A stretch of 64,000 nt of DNA from Vicia villosa. Taxonomy: Eukaryota; Streptophyta; Magnoliopsida; Fabales; Fabaceae. The notes beneath the pieces are model-generated. The model had not been told where the DNA came from. It was given only the letters and a program-made list of their open reading frames with translations, and made no database searches. Position numbers and translations under genes: made by a program. Each line of letters begins with the position of its first letter. The first letter of the stretch is position 1. The stretch is taken from assembly GCF_029867415.1 (NCBI RefSeq), contig NW_026705918.1, positions 217,608 to 281,607 of the forward strand, given 5' to 3'. Positions 37,301 to 46,500 of the stretch are shown one piece after another.

Positions 37301-38310
37301 GACTCATCATGGAGCTTGAATCTCACAGATCCAACACCTGCAATCTTGCAAGCCTTGTTGTTTCCCAGCAATACTGATCCACCATCTTGATCACATAATT
37401 CCTCGAACAAGTCTTTGTTTGGAGTCATGTGCCAAGTGCAACCTGAATCCATAATCCACTCCTTCTTAGAGTCATTGCTTGAAACCACAAGAACATCAGA
37501 TGATTCGAAATCATCTTGAACAATGGCAGCGTTGCCATTATCCTTACCTCCATGATATTTCAAGCGTTCAGGGCACACCTTTCTTGTGTGACCCTCCTTC
37601 TTACAATGGTAGCATCGAATGCCAGATGCTTCGCCACTGTAAGTCTTCGCCTGGCTTTTGCCTTTCTTCTTGTCGAACTTACCATCCTTTCGTAAGAGTT
37701 TTCCTTTAACGGCCAAACCTTCGCCAACAGTCGAAGGTTTATGCTCCTTTCGTTCATTCAAGTCCTTAGAGTACAAGGCTGATTGAACTTCTTCAAACGT
37801 CAGGGACTCCCTTCCATACAAGAGAGTTTCTTTGAAGTGAGCATGTGATCGAGGCAAAGAACACAATAGTAACAGCGCTTGATCTTCATCATCGATCTTC
37901 ACATCAATATTTTCAAGATCAAGAATCAGCTTGTTGAACATATCCAACTGCTCAGCCAATACTTTGTCTTCAATCATCTTGAATGAATACAAAGCTTGCT
38001 TCAGGTAGAGTCGATTTACCAGCGATTTGGTCATATACAAACTTTCAAGTTTCACCCATAACCCTGATGCCGTCGTCTCCTTTGATACCTGCCGGAGAAC
38101 CTTATCACCAAGGCTCAACAAAATTGCGCTGTGTGCTTTCTCGATCATATTTGTCTTCTCCGCTGCCGTCAATTCTGCATTCATGGCTGCCTCTCCCTTC
38201 AACGCTTCCAAACAACCCTGCTGAACCAGTAGGGCTTTCATCTTCAAGCGCCACAGACCGAAATCATTCACTCCGGTGAACTTTTCAATCTCATACTTTG
38301 TTGAAGGCAT
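34348..38310 (-). CDS. Intact copia Gag-Pol polyprotein (1,320 aa)
   Basis: One uninterrupted frame. The start is taken at ATG 38308-38310 (MPSTKYEIEKF), because the longer frame upstream runs into the primer site and LTR. In order: Gag (1-230); zinc knuckle CYHCKKEGHTRKVC (233-246); aspartic protease MDSGCTWH with active Asp 288; integrase zinc region (WHMRLFH...FCEPC) and catalytic core (HADLWGP, RTDNGLEF, QQNGLAERFNR); reverse transcriptase with MDVKTAFLYGDL and the YVDD box (LLLYVDDILIA); RNase H with YVDSDYAGCMDSRKS and STTEAEYIAL. The order integrase before reverse transcriptase defines Ty1/copia. No stop, frameshift or missing catalytic residue was seen. Lineage within copia not assigned. 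Confidence 0.97.
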   Translation of the reverse strand: MPSTKYEIEKFTGVNDFGLWRLKMKALLVQQGCLEALKGEAAMNAELTAAEKTNMIEKAHSAILLSLGDKVLRQVSKETTASGLWVKLESLYMTKSLVNRLYLKQALYSFKMIEDKVLAEQLDMFNKLILDLENIDVKIDDEDQALLLLCSLPRSHAHFKETLLYGRESLTFEEVQSALYSKDLNERKEHKPSTVGEGLAVKGKLLRKDGKFDKKKGKSQAKTYSGEASGIRCYHCKKEGHTRKVCPERLKYHGGKDNGNAAIVQDDFESSDVLVVSSNDSKKEWIMDSGCTWHMTPNKDLFEELCDQDGGSVLLGNNKACKIAGVGSVRFKLHDESIRLLTEVRYVPDLKRNLLSLGEFDKKGYVFQGEKSILRVMKGSKEVLRGVKKQGLYTLEAEVVSGSTNVVSTKPLSKTEIWHMRLFHVSERGLVELGKQNLLGGDKIEKLKFCEPCVLGKSCRVKFNKGKQRTHGSLDYIHADLWGPARCPSHSGARYFLSIVDDYSRKLWVFIQKTKDETFENFKSWKTLVENQTGRKVKRLRTDNGLEFCNEAFDSFCAASGIARHRTTAGTPQQNGLAERFNRTILERVRCMLTSAGLKKVFWAEAVSTATYLINRCPSTALDMKKPEEVWSGHPPDLDKLRVFGCIAYAHIRQDKVEPRALKCMFMGYPEGVKAYRLWCLEPGHKRCITSRDVVFNEAEMAFKKIDDVGRSTETSDEELEQVEIPVEVEHVDAELHIPDEVEEEAEDAEVEETNDDYLLSRDRSRRVIKPPQRLGYADLITYALISASEVLDEEPRDYKEVMRSRNKTEWLKAMDDEIKSLHDNHTWELIKKPAGARLVSCKWIFKVKEGIEGVTSKRYKARLVARGFTQKEGVDFNDVFSPVVKHRSIRMLLAMVAQFDLELEQMDVKTAFLYGDLDEMILMRQPEGYVEKGKEDYVCKLKRSLYGLKQSPRQWNRRFDKFMTRISFIRSQFDHCVYFRFRPGNSFVILLLYVDDILIASNSVEDVMRVKAELNKEFDMKDLGAASRILGIDIRRDRKKSKLCLSQEAYLRKILEKFGMSNSKPVVTPTNPQFKLSIDQCPSTDAERAYMNSIPYANIVGSLMYAMVCTRPDIAYAVSLVCRYMANPGKAHWQALKWILRYINGSLNRVLIYGGALGEDSKAAIEGYVDSDYAGCMDSRKSISGFVFTMFGTTISWKATLQKVVALSTTEAEYIALTEAVKEALWLEGFAKELKLQGRGITVKCDSQSAIHLSKNSAYHERTKHIDVRLHFVRGVIERGEVQVLKVSTEDNAADMITKTLPSCKFFHCMQLIKLHEES

Positions 38311-38318
38311 CTTCTCCA

Positions 38319-38332
38319 CGCTCACCGCACCA
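38319..38332 (-). other. Primer-binding site of the intact copia element
   Basis: On the minus strand, three bases after the 5' LTR, comes TGGTGCGGTGAGCG. It begins with TGG, pairing with a tRNA CCA end, but is not the initiator-Met type TGGTATCAGAG usual in copia elements. Which tRNA primes is not known to me. Confidence 0.55.
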
Positions 38333-38335
38333 ATT

Positions 38336-38834
38336 TGTTGTGAATTCAATGCCAAGAACAAAGTATAAAACAAGGAAGAATAAAGGACAAGGAAGAAGAG
38401 GAACACAAGAATTGGTTATAACTGTTATTCTTTCACTTTCTCTTAAAACAAGATTACAAGTTTACAAGAATAACAAATAACCTCTCTCACCCTAAATTAG
38501 GATTTGCAGCTTGGCAATGATGAGAGACTAGTATGCTATTTATAATAAAACCTAACATACTAACTAACGGGCTTTTTCAGCAAGGCCCATTACACAAGCC
38601 AACTTAATAAACAAGCTAACTTAACAAATTAGGGTTTAAACACTAAAACCTAATTTAACATGCTAACAACTCTAGCATCTTCGACATCTGCATGCTAAAC
38701 CCATCTTTGACTACAGCATGCACACTTCGACACCAGCATGTGAACAATCCTTCGACTTCATGCTTAACTCTGTCGAATTGTCGAACCAAGAAGCTACCCT
38801 TCGACAATACTAGAGTTCGATCCAATATCTCACA
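38336..38834 (-). repeat. 5' LTR of the intact copia element
   Basis: 499 bp, same as the 3' LTR but for one C/T difference near 38777 (gtcgaaTtg versus gtcgaaCtg). It supplies the element's promoter on the minus strand. Confidence 0.95.
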
Positions 38835-39391
38835 ACATACATTATATTTCAGTTTTTTCGAACAATTATATATTTATGAATCATTATTATCTTAATAATT
38901 GTGAGAAAGTTAAGAGTAAAAGGTTTGGGAATGAGTTGAAATTTTAATTGTAAAAATAATTTCACGGTTGGATATGTTTCATCAATGTTTAACTTCTCAT
39001 GTTATGATTGAATAAATGTTGTTTAAACCATAAATAATTCTTAAATTTTTGGGGGATTAAATTATTTGTAAAGATAGTAAGATATTAATGACAGTGTAAT
39101 GAAATAAATATGTAGATATTAAATAAGACGTATGACGTGTTTCTAAAATTGGTTATGTAGAGTTGCGTTTTTTAATTATTACTAAAATGCATGATACTTT
39201 TATGCATTAAAGTTATTTTAATTTTAATGACAATGTAATTAAAGTTTTTTTTTTGGTTACACAATGTAAGTAAAGTTAGTTACAGAGTTTCTACAAATAT
39301 TTAATGTAAATATCATAATAATTTTAATATTTAAATTTCATTGATACAAATATAAATGATAGTTCAATTTTTGAAATATGGAAATAAATTA

Positions 39392-39463
39392 GCCGACTTA
39401 GCTCAGTGGTAGAGCGCGTGGCTTTTAACCACGTGGTCGTGGGTTCGATCCCCACAGTCGGCG
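39392..39463 (+). tRNA. tRNA-Lys (anticodon UUU), array copy 6
   Basis: Identical in all 72 bases to copy 5, with perfect acceptor, anticodon and T stems and consensus A and B boxes. A TTTT stop signal follows within about 10 nt ('gtatttggttttgg'), which is better placed than in copy 5. Likely functional. Confidence 0.95.
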
Positions 39464-40665
39464 TATTTGGTTTTGGAAAATGGTCAAACTGCTTGGTTTA
39501 CAATAACTAACGTATACAGTTGTATATTTACTACAAATTGATTGTCTTTTTTCAGAATAATAAATACCAAATAGAACATTCGATGTAGGTGACATAGCAC
39601 AACATGTCTTCATAAATGATGTGCAAGACGTGTATTATTTGATTATGCATAACTTGTTTCTTTCATAAAGTATGGAACATCATGTCTCTCATGGTACATA
39701 TTATCATTCTTGCCTTTAGTTGTAGATGATAATACTACCTTGAACAGGTGTTCAACCTTGTTGACTTCAACATATATGATCATTTCTTGCCATCTAGATG
39801 ATATTTACATTTCTTCTAACTCAGAAAAAATGGTCACATCAGTTTTGATGACTCTGGTGTCGATGATTATTTGTCACCTTTTTGGGAATATGATCATTTC
39901 TTCGTCTTAGTACATATGATCATTTAGATTAGAGCTCTAGATGGTAAAACTTTTCGACTCATGTATAGATGATCATTTCTTCTAGAGACAATCGAGTCTT
40001 TATTTCATGTAGATCATTGCAAATAGTCTATACAAGGAAACAAAAGACATTAGAATATAAATTTTTCTTTATTATATTTTTATCATTGAAACTTAGTTCA
40101 GTACATTCAAATCATGAAACTATTATATTAGTCTTTCTTGATTACTTGTACAATTTAGGCTGTCGAACAATTATATATTTATGAATCATAATTATCTTAA
40201 TAATTGTGAGGAAGATTATGGTAAAAGGTTTGGGAATGAGTTGAAAGATTAATTGTAAAAATAATTTCACGGTTGGATATGTTTCATCAATGTTTAACTT
40301 CTCATGTTATGAATGAATAAATGTTGTTTAAACCATAAATAATTCCTAAATTTTTTGGGTATTAAATTATTTGTTAAGATAGTAAGATATTAATGACAGT
40401 GTAATGAAATAAATATGTAGATATTAAATAAGACGTATGACGTGTTTCTAAAATTGATTATGTAGAGTTGCATTTTTTAAGTATTACTAAAATGCATGAT
40501 ACTTTTATGCATTAAATTTATTTTAATTCTACTGACAATGCAAGTAAAGTGAGTTATAGAGTTTCTACAACTATTGAATGTAAATATCATAATAATTTTA
40601 ATATTTAAATTTCATTGATACAAATATAAATCATAATTCAATTTTTTAAATAAGGAATTAAATTA

Positions 40666-40737
40666 GCCGACTTAGCTCAATGGTAAAGCGTGTGGCTTTT
40701 AGTCACGTGGTCGTGGGTTCAATCACCACAGTCGACG
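40666..40737 (+). pseudogene. tRNA-Lys(UUU) degenerate copy, array copy 7
   Basis: Changes: D-loop AGTGG to AATGG (conserved G18/G19 region), D stem GAGC to AAGC, anticodon stem pairing weakened (GTGG/TCAC), T loop TTCGA to TTCAA, T stem C to A, and a GGCG to GACG acceptor change. The anticodon is still TTT. Less decayed at the 3' end than copies 1-4, but probably not functional. Confidence 0.75.
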
Positions 40738-41058
40738 TATTTGGTTTTGGAAAATGGTCAAACTGCTTGGTTTACAATAGCTAACATATAGTTGTAAATT
40801 TAATACAAATTGATTGCAAGTAATTCTTTTTTCCTAAGAATAAATATAGATCCATTTTTCTTTAGTGTTTGATCATTTCTATCATACTATGGATAAGCAA
40901 AACTTTTAAATTCACGATGACAACAAAATAGAACTACTTAGTTGTATTGTATGTTTGCATGCTTTAAAAAGTTAGGAGTTGTAATTTTTATAGTACTAAA
41001 GATTATGAATTGTTGCACCTAGATTTCTAGCTAATCATTTTTCTGTTCGAAAACTTGT

Positions 41059-41462
41059 CTTTGGAGTGCCAAAGTCCCCTTCAAATAAGGGACCGACTCC
41101 TTTTATCGAAAGTCCTCCTGACATGGTGGTCAGTCGACGTGTCCCGTTGAAGTGCCCGTTACGAGATAAAGGTATCTCTCAACGACGGTACAAGTATGTG
41201 AATGAAAGAACTTGCGCTTGCGAGGGAGCTTAGTGGATGAACTCACACTTAAGGGGGAGATTGTTGGGAAATAAGTGTGAGTCGTATGAAGAAACAAGTG
41301 TGAGTTCAAAGTCCTACATTGCTTAGAAAATTGGAGGTTAAGCACTTTGTAAATGAGATGACCCATACATTTATCACCTTAAGATTTTGGATGATTATGT
41401 GGTGTCTCTCTCATTTGTTTGGGTGAGTCTTTGATCTTTAGGTGGGTGTTTGGCACCTAACA
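41059..41462 (+). mobile_element. 3' end of a copia-type element: internal tail, polypurine tract and short LTR
   Basis: 'taagggggaga' at 41250-41260 is a polypurine tract, followed by TGTTGGGAAATAAGTG at 41262. A unit of about 200 bp ends ...CACCTAACA at 41462. The internal part left of it (41059-41249) has no coding sequence and joins the tRNA array abruptly. No partner LTR is present. LTR end is tentative. Confidence 0.6.
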
Positions 41463-43320
41463 AAGAATTAATATTGGGTTCAAGTGCCATTGAGATAAAC
41501 TACAATTTAGGAATTTATATTTGATGCTCAACCAGTTCCATGAGAGCCTTTGAACATAATCAAACATTTGTTCAGCACAAACAACCTTGTTCTTGAAAAT
41601 GTTGTTGTTTCTTGCTTTCCAAATACTCCAAATGCAAGCGAACCAGAGCACTCTGACTTTGATAAATGAACTTCTACCACTGCCGAGAAGAGTTTTGAAT
41701 AGTTCAAGGTGGTCCTTACAATCTTTTGGAAGCGCCGCAAGCAATCCAAGCCACCTACCTAGTGTCAAGAAACGAAATACTTGTAAAAATGGGACAATCA
41801 AAGAAAAGATGAGAGACCGTCTTTTCCTCACTACACCATTCAGCACATTGATTATATTCCTGGACTATGGAGCCTCTTCTAGCTAAATTGTCCTTAATTT
41901 GGAGTATATTGTAAAATAACCTCCAAACTAAGCACCATTCTTTTGATGGTGCCGATTTGTGCCAAACCACATACCATGATTTACTAGTCTCAATCCTATT
42001 TTACGCCCTCAGCACCTTTTAACTCTCCTTTATTGAATACTCTTCTAAATTTTTTCGATCTCCTATATCTATATGACAAATGTCTCTCTACCATAATGAG
42101 TTGTTTGCATCACAAGCTTTGGGAATGCCCTCGGTCCCACCATATATGTCATTCAAAACTTTAATCTAAAGACAATGTATCTCTTTTCTAATTTTCCAAA
42201 TCCACTTGCCTAGTAAAGAAGAATTGAAATCACTCAAGTTTTTTTACGCACACCACCCCACTCTTGTATAGGTTTATATATTTTATCCCATTTGACCTAG
42301 TTAATTTTTCTCATATCCTCACTGCCTCCCCACAAGAAATATTTGAATTAAAATTCGAGTTTAGATATGATATCTGATGGAGCTTTGAAGAAGGATAAGA
42401 AATAGACTGAAATTGCAAACAAGACATACTTTAAAACGACCACTCTACCTCTGATTGATAAATGTTTGTGTTTCCAATTGGACAATCTAAATCTTACAAT
42501 ATCCAACACCAGTTGTAAAGTCTTCTTGAATATGAGACTAGCACTTATAGGAATCTCAAGATAGTTGAACGGGATGGATCTTACCTTACATATTAGGATT
42601 TTGGTTGCATCTCGGAGCCAACAATGGCAGCAATTATGAAAATTAACTTTCAATTCCAACATCATTTCAAACAAGGTCAAATTTAGGCATGGCAACAAAA
42701 CCCGTACCCGTGGGTACCCACCCGAACCCGCCCCGAAGTTGACGGGGAAAACCCGCTTTGACTGGGTTTGGGTTCGGGTTTGGGTTTTCCCCGATTATAA
42801 GATATGGGGACGGGGCGGGTAATGGGGGCACTAGTACCCACCCCGAACCCGTCCCCGAACCCGCCCCGTTTATTTCATTGTATATATTATTATATATTTT
42901 TGATAATTTAGAATATTAAATATGTGGCTAATGATTTATGTTTTGATTTGTATTTACTATTTAGAATATTTGAAATGTATGGATGAATTTTTTTGAAATT
43001 ATTTTATTTTATTATTTATAAAGTAATTTAATTTTGAAAAAAAATAAATATTTCTATTAAAAAAATTGATATCACTAAATGGATGGTGGCGGGGCGGGGA
43101 TACCCGAACCCACCCCGAATCCGTTTGGGTCGGGTTTGGGTTTTAATTCTCCATCCCCGATTGGGTTTGGGGCGGGGAACGGGGATTGTTTGGGGATTCG
43201 GGTTTGGGTTTGGGGAAGGTAATAACCGTCCCCGACCCGCCCCGTTGCCATCCCTAGTCAAATTTGCTTTTATGCTCCTAATATTCTCCCACTTATTCAA
43301 ACGGTCGTGTATTGGGAAAA
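41463..43320 (-). pseudogene. Decayed LINE (L1-type) ORF2, reverse transcriptase to zf-RVT part
   Basis: On the minus strand, from 43300 down: WENIRSIKANLT; then, after the MITE, LFEMMLELKVNFH and IPFNYLEIPI, WKHKHLSIRGRVVVLKYVL, VYFLSFFKAP (late RT domain); then WCLVWRLFYNILQIKDNLARRG and TVSHLFFDCPIF (zf-RVT); then LWFACIWSIWKARNNNIFKN. These occur in order but in several frames with stops. Upstream RT, endonuclease and ORF1 are absent, so it is 5'-truncated and dead. Confidence 0.85.
42684..43256. mobile_element. GC-rich hAT MITE, 573 bp, inside the LINE
   Basis: Ends TAGGCATGGCAAC and GTTGCCATCCCTA are inverted repeats; GTCAAATT occurs on both sides (42676-42683 and 43257-43264), an 8-bp duplication as in hAT. 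The arms are packed with CCCGAACCCG/CGGGTTCGGG motifs around a very AT-rich middle. Removing it and one duplication rejoins the LINE reading frame region. Confidence 0.85.
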
Positions 43321-43599
43321 TAAGTACTACAGTACAGAAATTTTATTGAAATGAGAGCACAAATGTCAATATTTGGACCAAATTTCAAACACTAAACATA
43401 ACATTTTCACACTCTAGCAATGACACAAACCAAACCGCTAAAATCCTTTTCTCCAAAAACACAAGGAATATCAACACAACACACAACACCAAACTCTTCC
43501 CAACGATTCAACTCAACTCAACTCAGTCATGCACGCATGCACTTCACTTTCCCAATTCCCTTCCTTGATTCTATCCAATTCCCCTTAGATCAATCCCCA

Positions 43600-46500
43600 A
43601 TGTCGAATCCCATCCTTTCCATATCCGCAATCGGTAATCATACTTTTCAATTTCATTACATTAACCAATCTTAAACCCTCATTGCATCATATGCTGATTT
43701 AGTAATTTTCCAAATCATGCAGGTGGATTGAGAATTTTTCAGTGCATTTTGCTGAAAACATCGCTTGTGTTATTAATATTATGCAGCACAGTGTTAATAG
43801 TTGGCTCTGGTTTTCCAGTTACACAAATTCCTTCTGTTATGGCTCACCCCCCATTGTCCTCTTATCTTTCCAGTAAGGCTAAGTCATTACACTTTCCCGT
43901 AACTTCAATATGCTGGTGTAAATTTTTATTGCTATATGGTTTAATATGCTTTATTTTATTCAACCAGATTATTGTAAAAAAGACATGGTATTGAAGCGAG
44001 GTACTAGTGAGGGTTTCCGTTGCGTTTATCCTGTAAAGTTAGACCTTCTTCTTTTGAATGTGTCTCAAAACCCTGACTGGAAGCTTTTTCTTGATGAATT
44101 GGCTGCACAATTGGGGATGCGGGCTACCCAAATTGAACTGATAAACTTTTATGTACACAGCTTATCGATGTTGAATATATCGATGTATATTACTCCGCCA
44201 AAAGATATCAGTTTCTCTGCCTATGAAGCATCTAATATAAAGGCTTCCCTTATTTTTCACAAGGTTAGACTAGACAGTAGATTCGTGGGGGACTACAGGG
44301 TTCTCAATTTGACCTGGTTTAAACCTCCACCTCCTTCGAAAGGTATATATAGACTTCGGAACTTCTGAAATATGTCACTACAGTTCGTGATGCTTTGGTG
44401 TTTTTGATATTTGAGAAAAATTATAGTGAGATGTTTATTGTATGGAAAATATATAGCTAATGTTTTTCTTTACTTGGTATTGAAACCTTTGTTATATATG
44501 TAATCTTAGTGTTTTAACAACTTAAACTTCATTACTTTAATATATATAGATTTCTTGTTCATTTGTTTGTTACATTGTTACTTCAAAATGGTAAGGAAGG
44601 AAAGAAAAAGATACGATGACGCTATGGGCTCTAATCCATTGTTTGTTCACCATGGTTTCTTAACTGTCTGACTTTTTCCTGCAAACCCAGATCTTATATA
44701 ATTTTGATGCTCGTGAAAATCCTATGCAACATTGTGCATTAAGAAATTTAAGTCTTGATATTGTCTATACAAAGCTAGATATTTATGTCATAGCATTGCT
44801 TAGAACATTTTAGCCATGATGGATTTGCACCTTGTATATGTGATTTCACCATTACAAAGATGTTAACGCTTGTAGGCCTGCCATTCTTCCTTGTTGCCAT
44901 ATTTTATGTCATAGCATTGCTTAGAACATTAGCCATGATGGATTTGCATCTTGCATATGTGATTTCACCATTACAAACATGTTAATGTCTGTGTACCATT
45001 CTTCCTTGTTGCCATATTTTTATATGACAAATATTAATAGATAATGTTTAATTTTAAAGCTACATTACCCATTGCTGTTAGTTTCTTTGGTCATTCAAAG
45101 CTTTAGAAGAGGTAATAGTTGTGATGTACTTCATTAAGGGGGTGGGCCCCTTTATGGTTGTGGGTCTAAGAATGAATATCTATGCATTTATATATTATAA
45201 GTTTATAACATATGGTTGCATTCTACTGCAGATCCTACTTTTGCTGCATCAACTGTGAAAACTCCTGGGAGACAAGAACTTGCTGCTACATCATTGAGTA
45301 CTTCAGACAGGGGAAGGCATTCAAATTTGGTTGTTATCCTTGGAATTGTTACTGGGATACTCATCATTTCCATTATATGTCTACTTATACTTTGTTTATG
45401 CACGCTGAAACCAAAGACAAAAGCACCTCCTACAGAAACAGGCAAGTACTCTACTTCTAACTGCTATTGTGTGTATGTTCACTTTTGCATTTCTATATTT
45501 GACCACCTTTCTTGATTTGGATATCATAATGGCCGTAAGTGTAACAGTTAAATTGATGCGAATTGGGTTCCTTTCGAAAGAAAAACTACATTCTGGCACA
45601 GAATTTATAAGATAGAAAGTCTGCTGAAGCAAATGAGTTGTTTTTTTTTATCTCAGGCGTTTCCAAAGCAGTTGATTACTTGAGAAATTTTTATTAGAAT
45701 TGAATATTTACGTGTAGTAATGTTTTATGATTGATCATGAAACTTGATTTAGCGTACAATTTTATATATTGGATCAGGACTAGACAATTGATACACACTC
45801 TCACATATGGTTATTTCCATGATCAGCTGCAAATTATATGGTATTCCGCCTGCTATGCTACTCACACTTGATTTATTTCCTACAGAAAAGCCAAGTATAG
45901 AACATACAATTTCATCTGTCGGGTCACTTCCATATCCAACCAGTACACGTTTTATTTCTTATGAAGATCTTAGAGAAGCAACAAACAATTTTGAACCAGA
46001 AAGCATACTTGGAGAAGGAGGTTTTGGTAGAGTTTTTAAAGGTGTCTTGAATGATGGAACTGCTGTTGCAATTAAGAGGCTTACTAATGGAGGGCAGCAG
46101 GGTGACAAAGAGGTTTTGGTTGAGGTTGAGATGCTTAGCCGGTTGCATCACCGTAACCTTGTAAAACTAGTTGGATACTATAGCAATCCTGACTTATCAC
46201 AAAACCTACTTTGCTATGAACTTGTCCCTAATGGAAGTTTGGAGGCCTGGCTTCATGGTAATGTAATTTCTCGAATAATGGATTCAGTTTTTTAATCTTG
46301 AATTACCTGCTTTGTGTGTCTATTGTAACGACTGATATTTTAGAAATATTTCATTATGCTTATTGAAATTAGCCTTGATTTCCCCAGGTCCCTTGGGAAT
46401 AAACTGCCCTTTGGAGTGGGACACCAGGATGAAGATTGCACTTGATGCTGCAAGAGGACTTGCTTACTTGCATGAAGATTCACAGCCATGTGTCATACAC

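Larger units (their letters stand above)
33807..38834 (-). mobile_element. Complete Ty1/copia LTR retrotransposon, 5,028 bp, in array unit 5
   Basis: LTRs of 499 bp at both ends begin TG and end CA and differ at one base only (near 34248 versus 38777). ACATA duplications flank it (33802-33806 and 38835-38839); sister units have one ACATA at the same place. One open frame encodes the whole polyprotein on the minus strand. Polypurine tract AAGGTGGAGATT abuts the 3' LTR. All parts for autonomous movement are present, so this is a recent insertion. Confidence 0.97.
24819..41058 (+). repeat. Tandem array of seven tRNA-Lys(UUU) units
   Basis: Each unit is a tRNA-Lys copy followed by AT-rich spacer. 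tRNA starts are 24822, 27557, 29302, 31048, 32565, 39392 and 40666. Uninterrupted units are about 1,745 bp; units 2 and 3 are almost identical. Other spacings are explained by a hAT insertion in unit 1, internal deletion plus a Stowaway MITE in unit 4, a copia insertion in unit 5, and deletions in unit 6. The left edge falls at the first tRNA, the right edge within the seventh spacer at about 41058. Spacers carry repeated 'gatcatttcttc' motifs but no convincing gene. Confidence 0.9.

Noticed and set aside
34906..38279. Several plus-strand frames of 65-115 codons
   Set aside because: Antisense shadows of the copia polyprotein.
43083..43349. Gly- and Pro-rich frames of about 90 codons
   Set aside because: Both strands of the GC-rich MITE arms give such frames; they are composition only.
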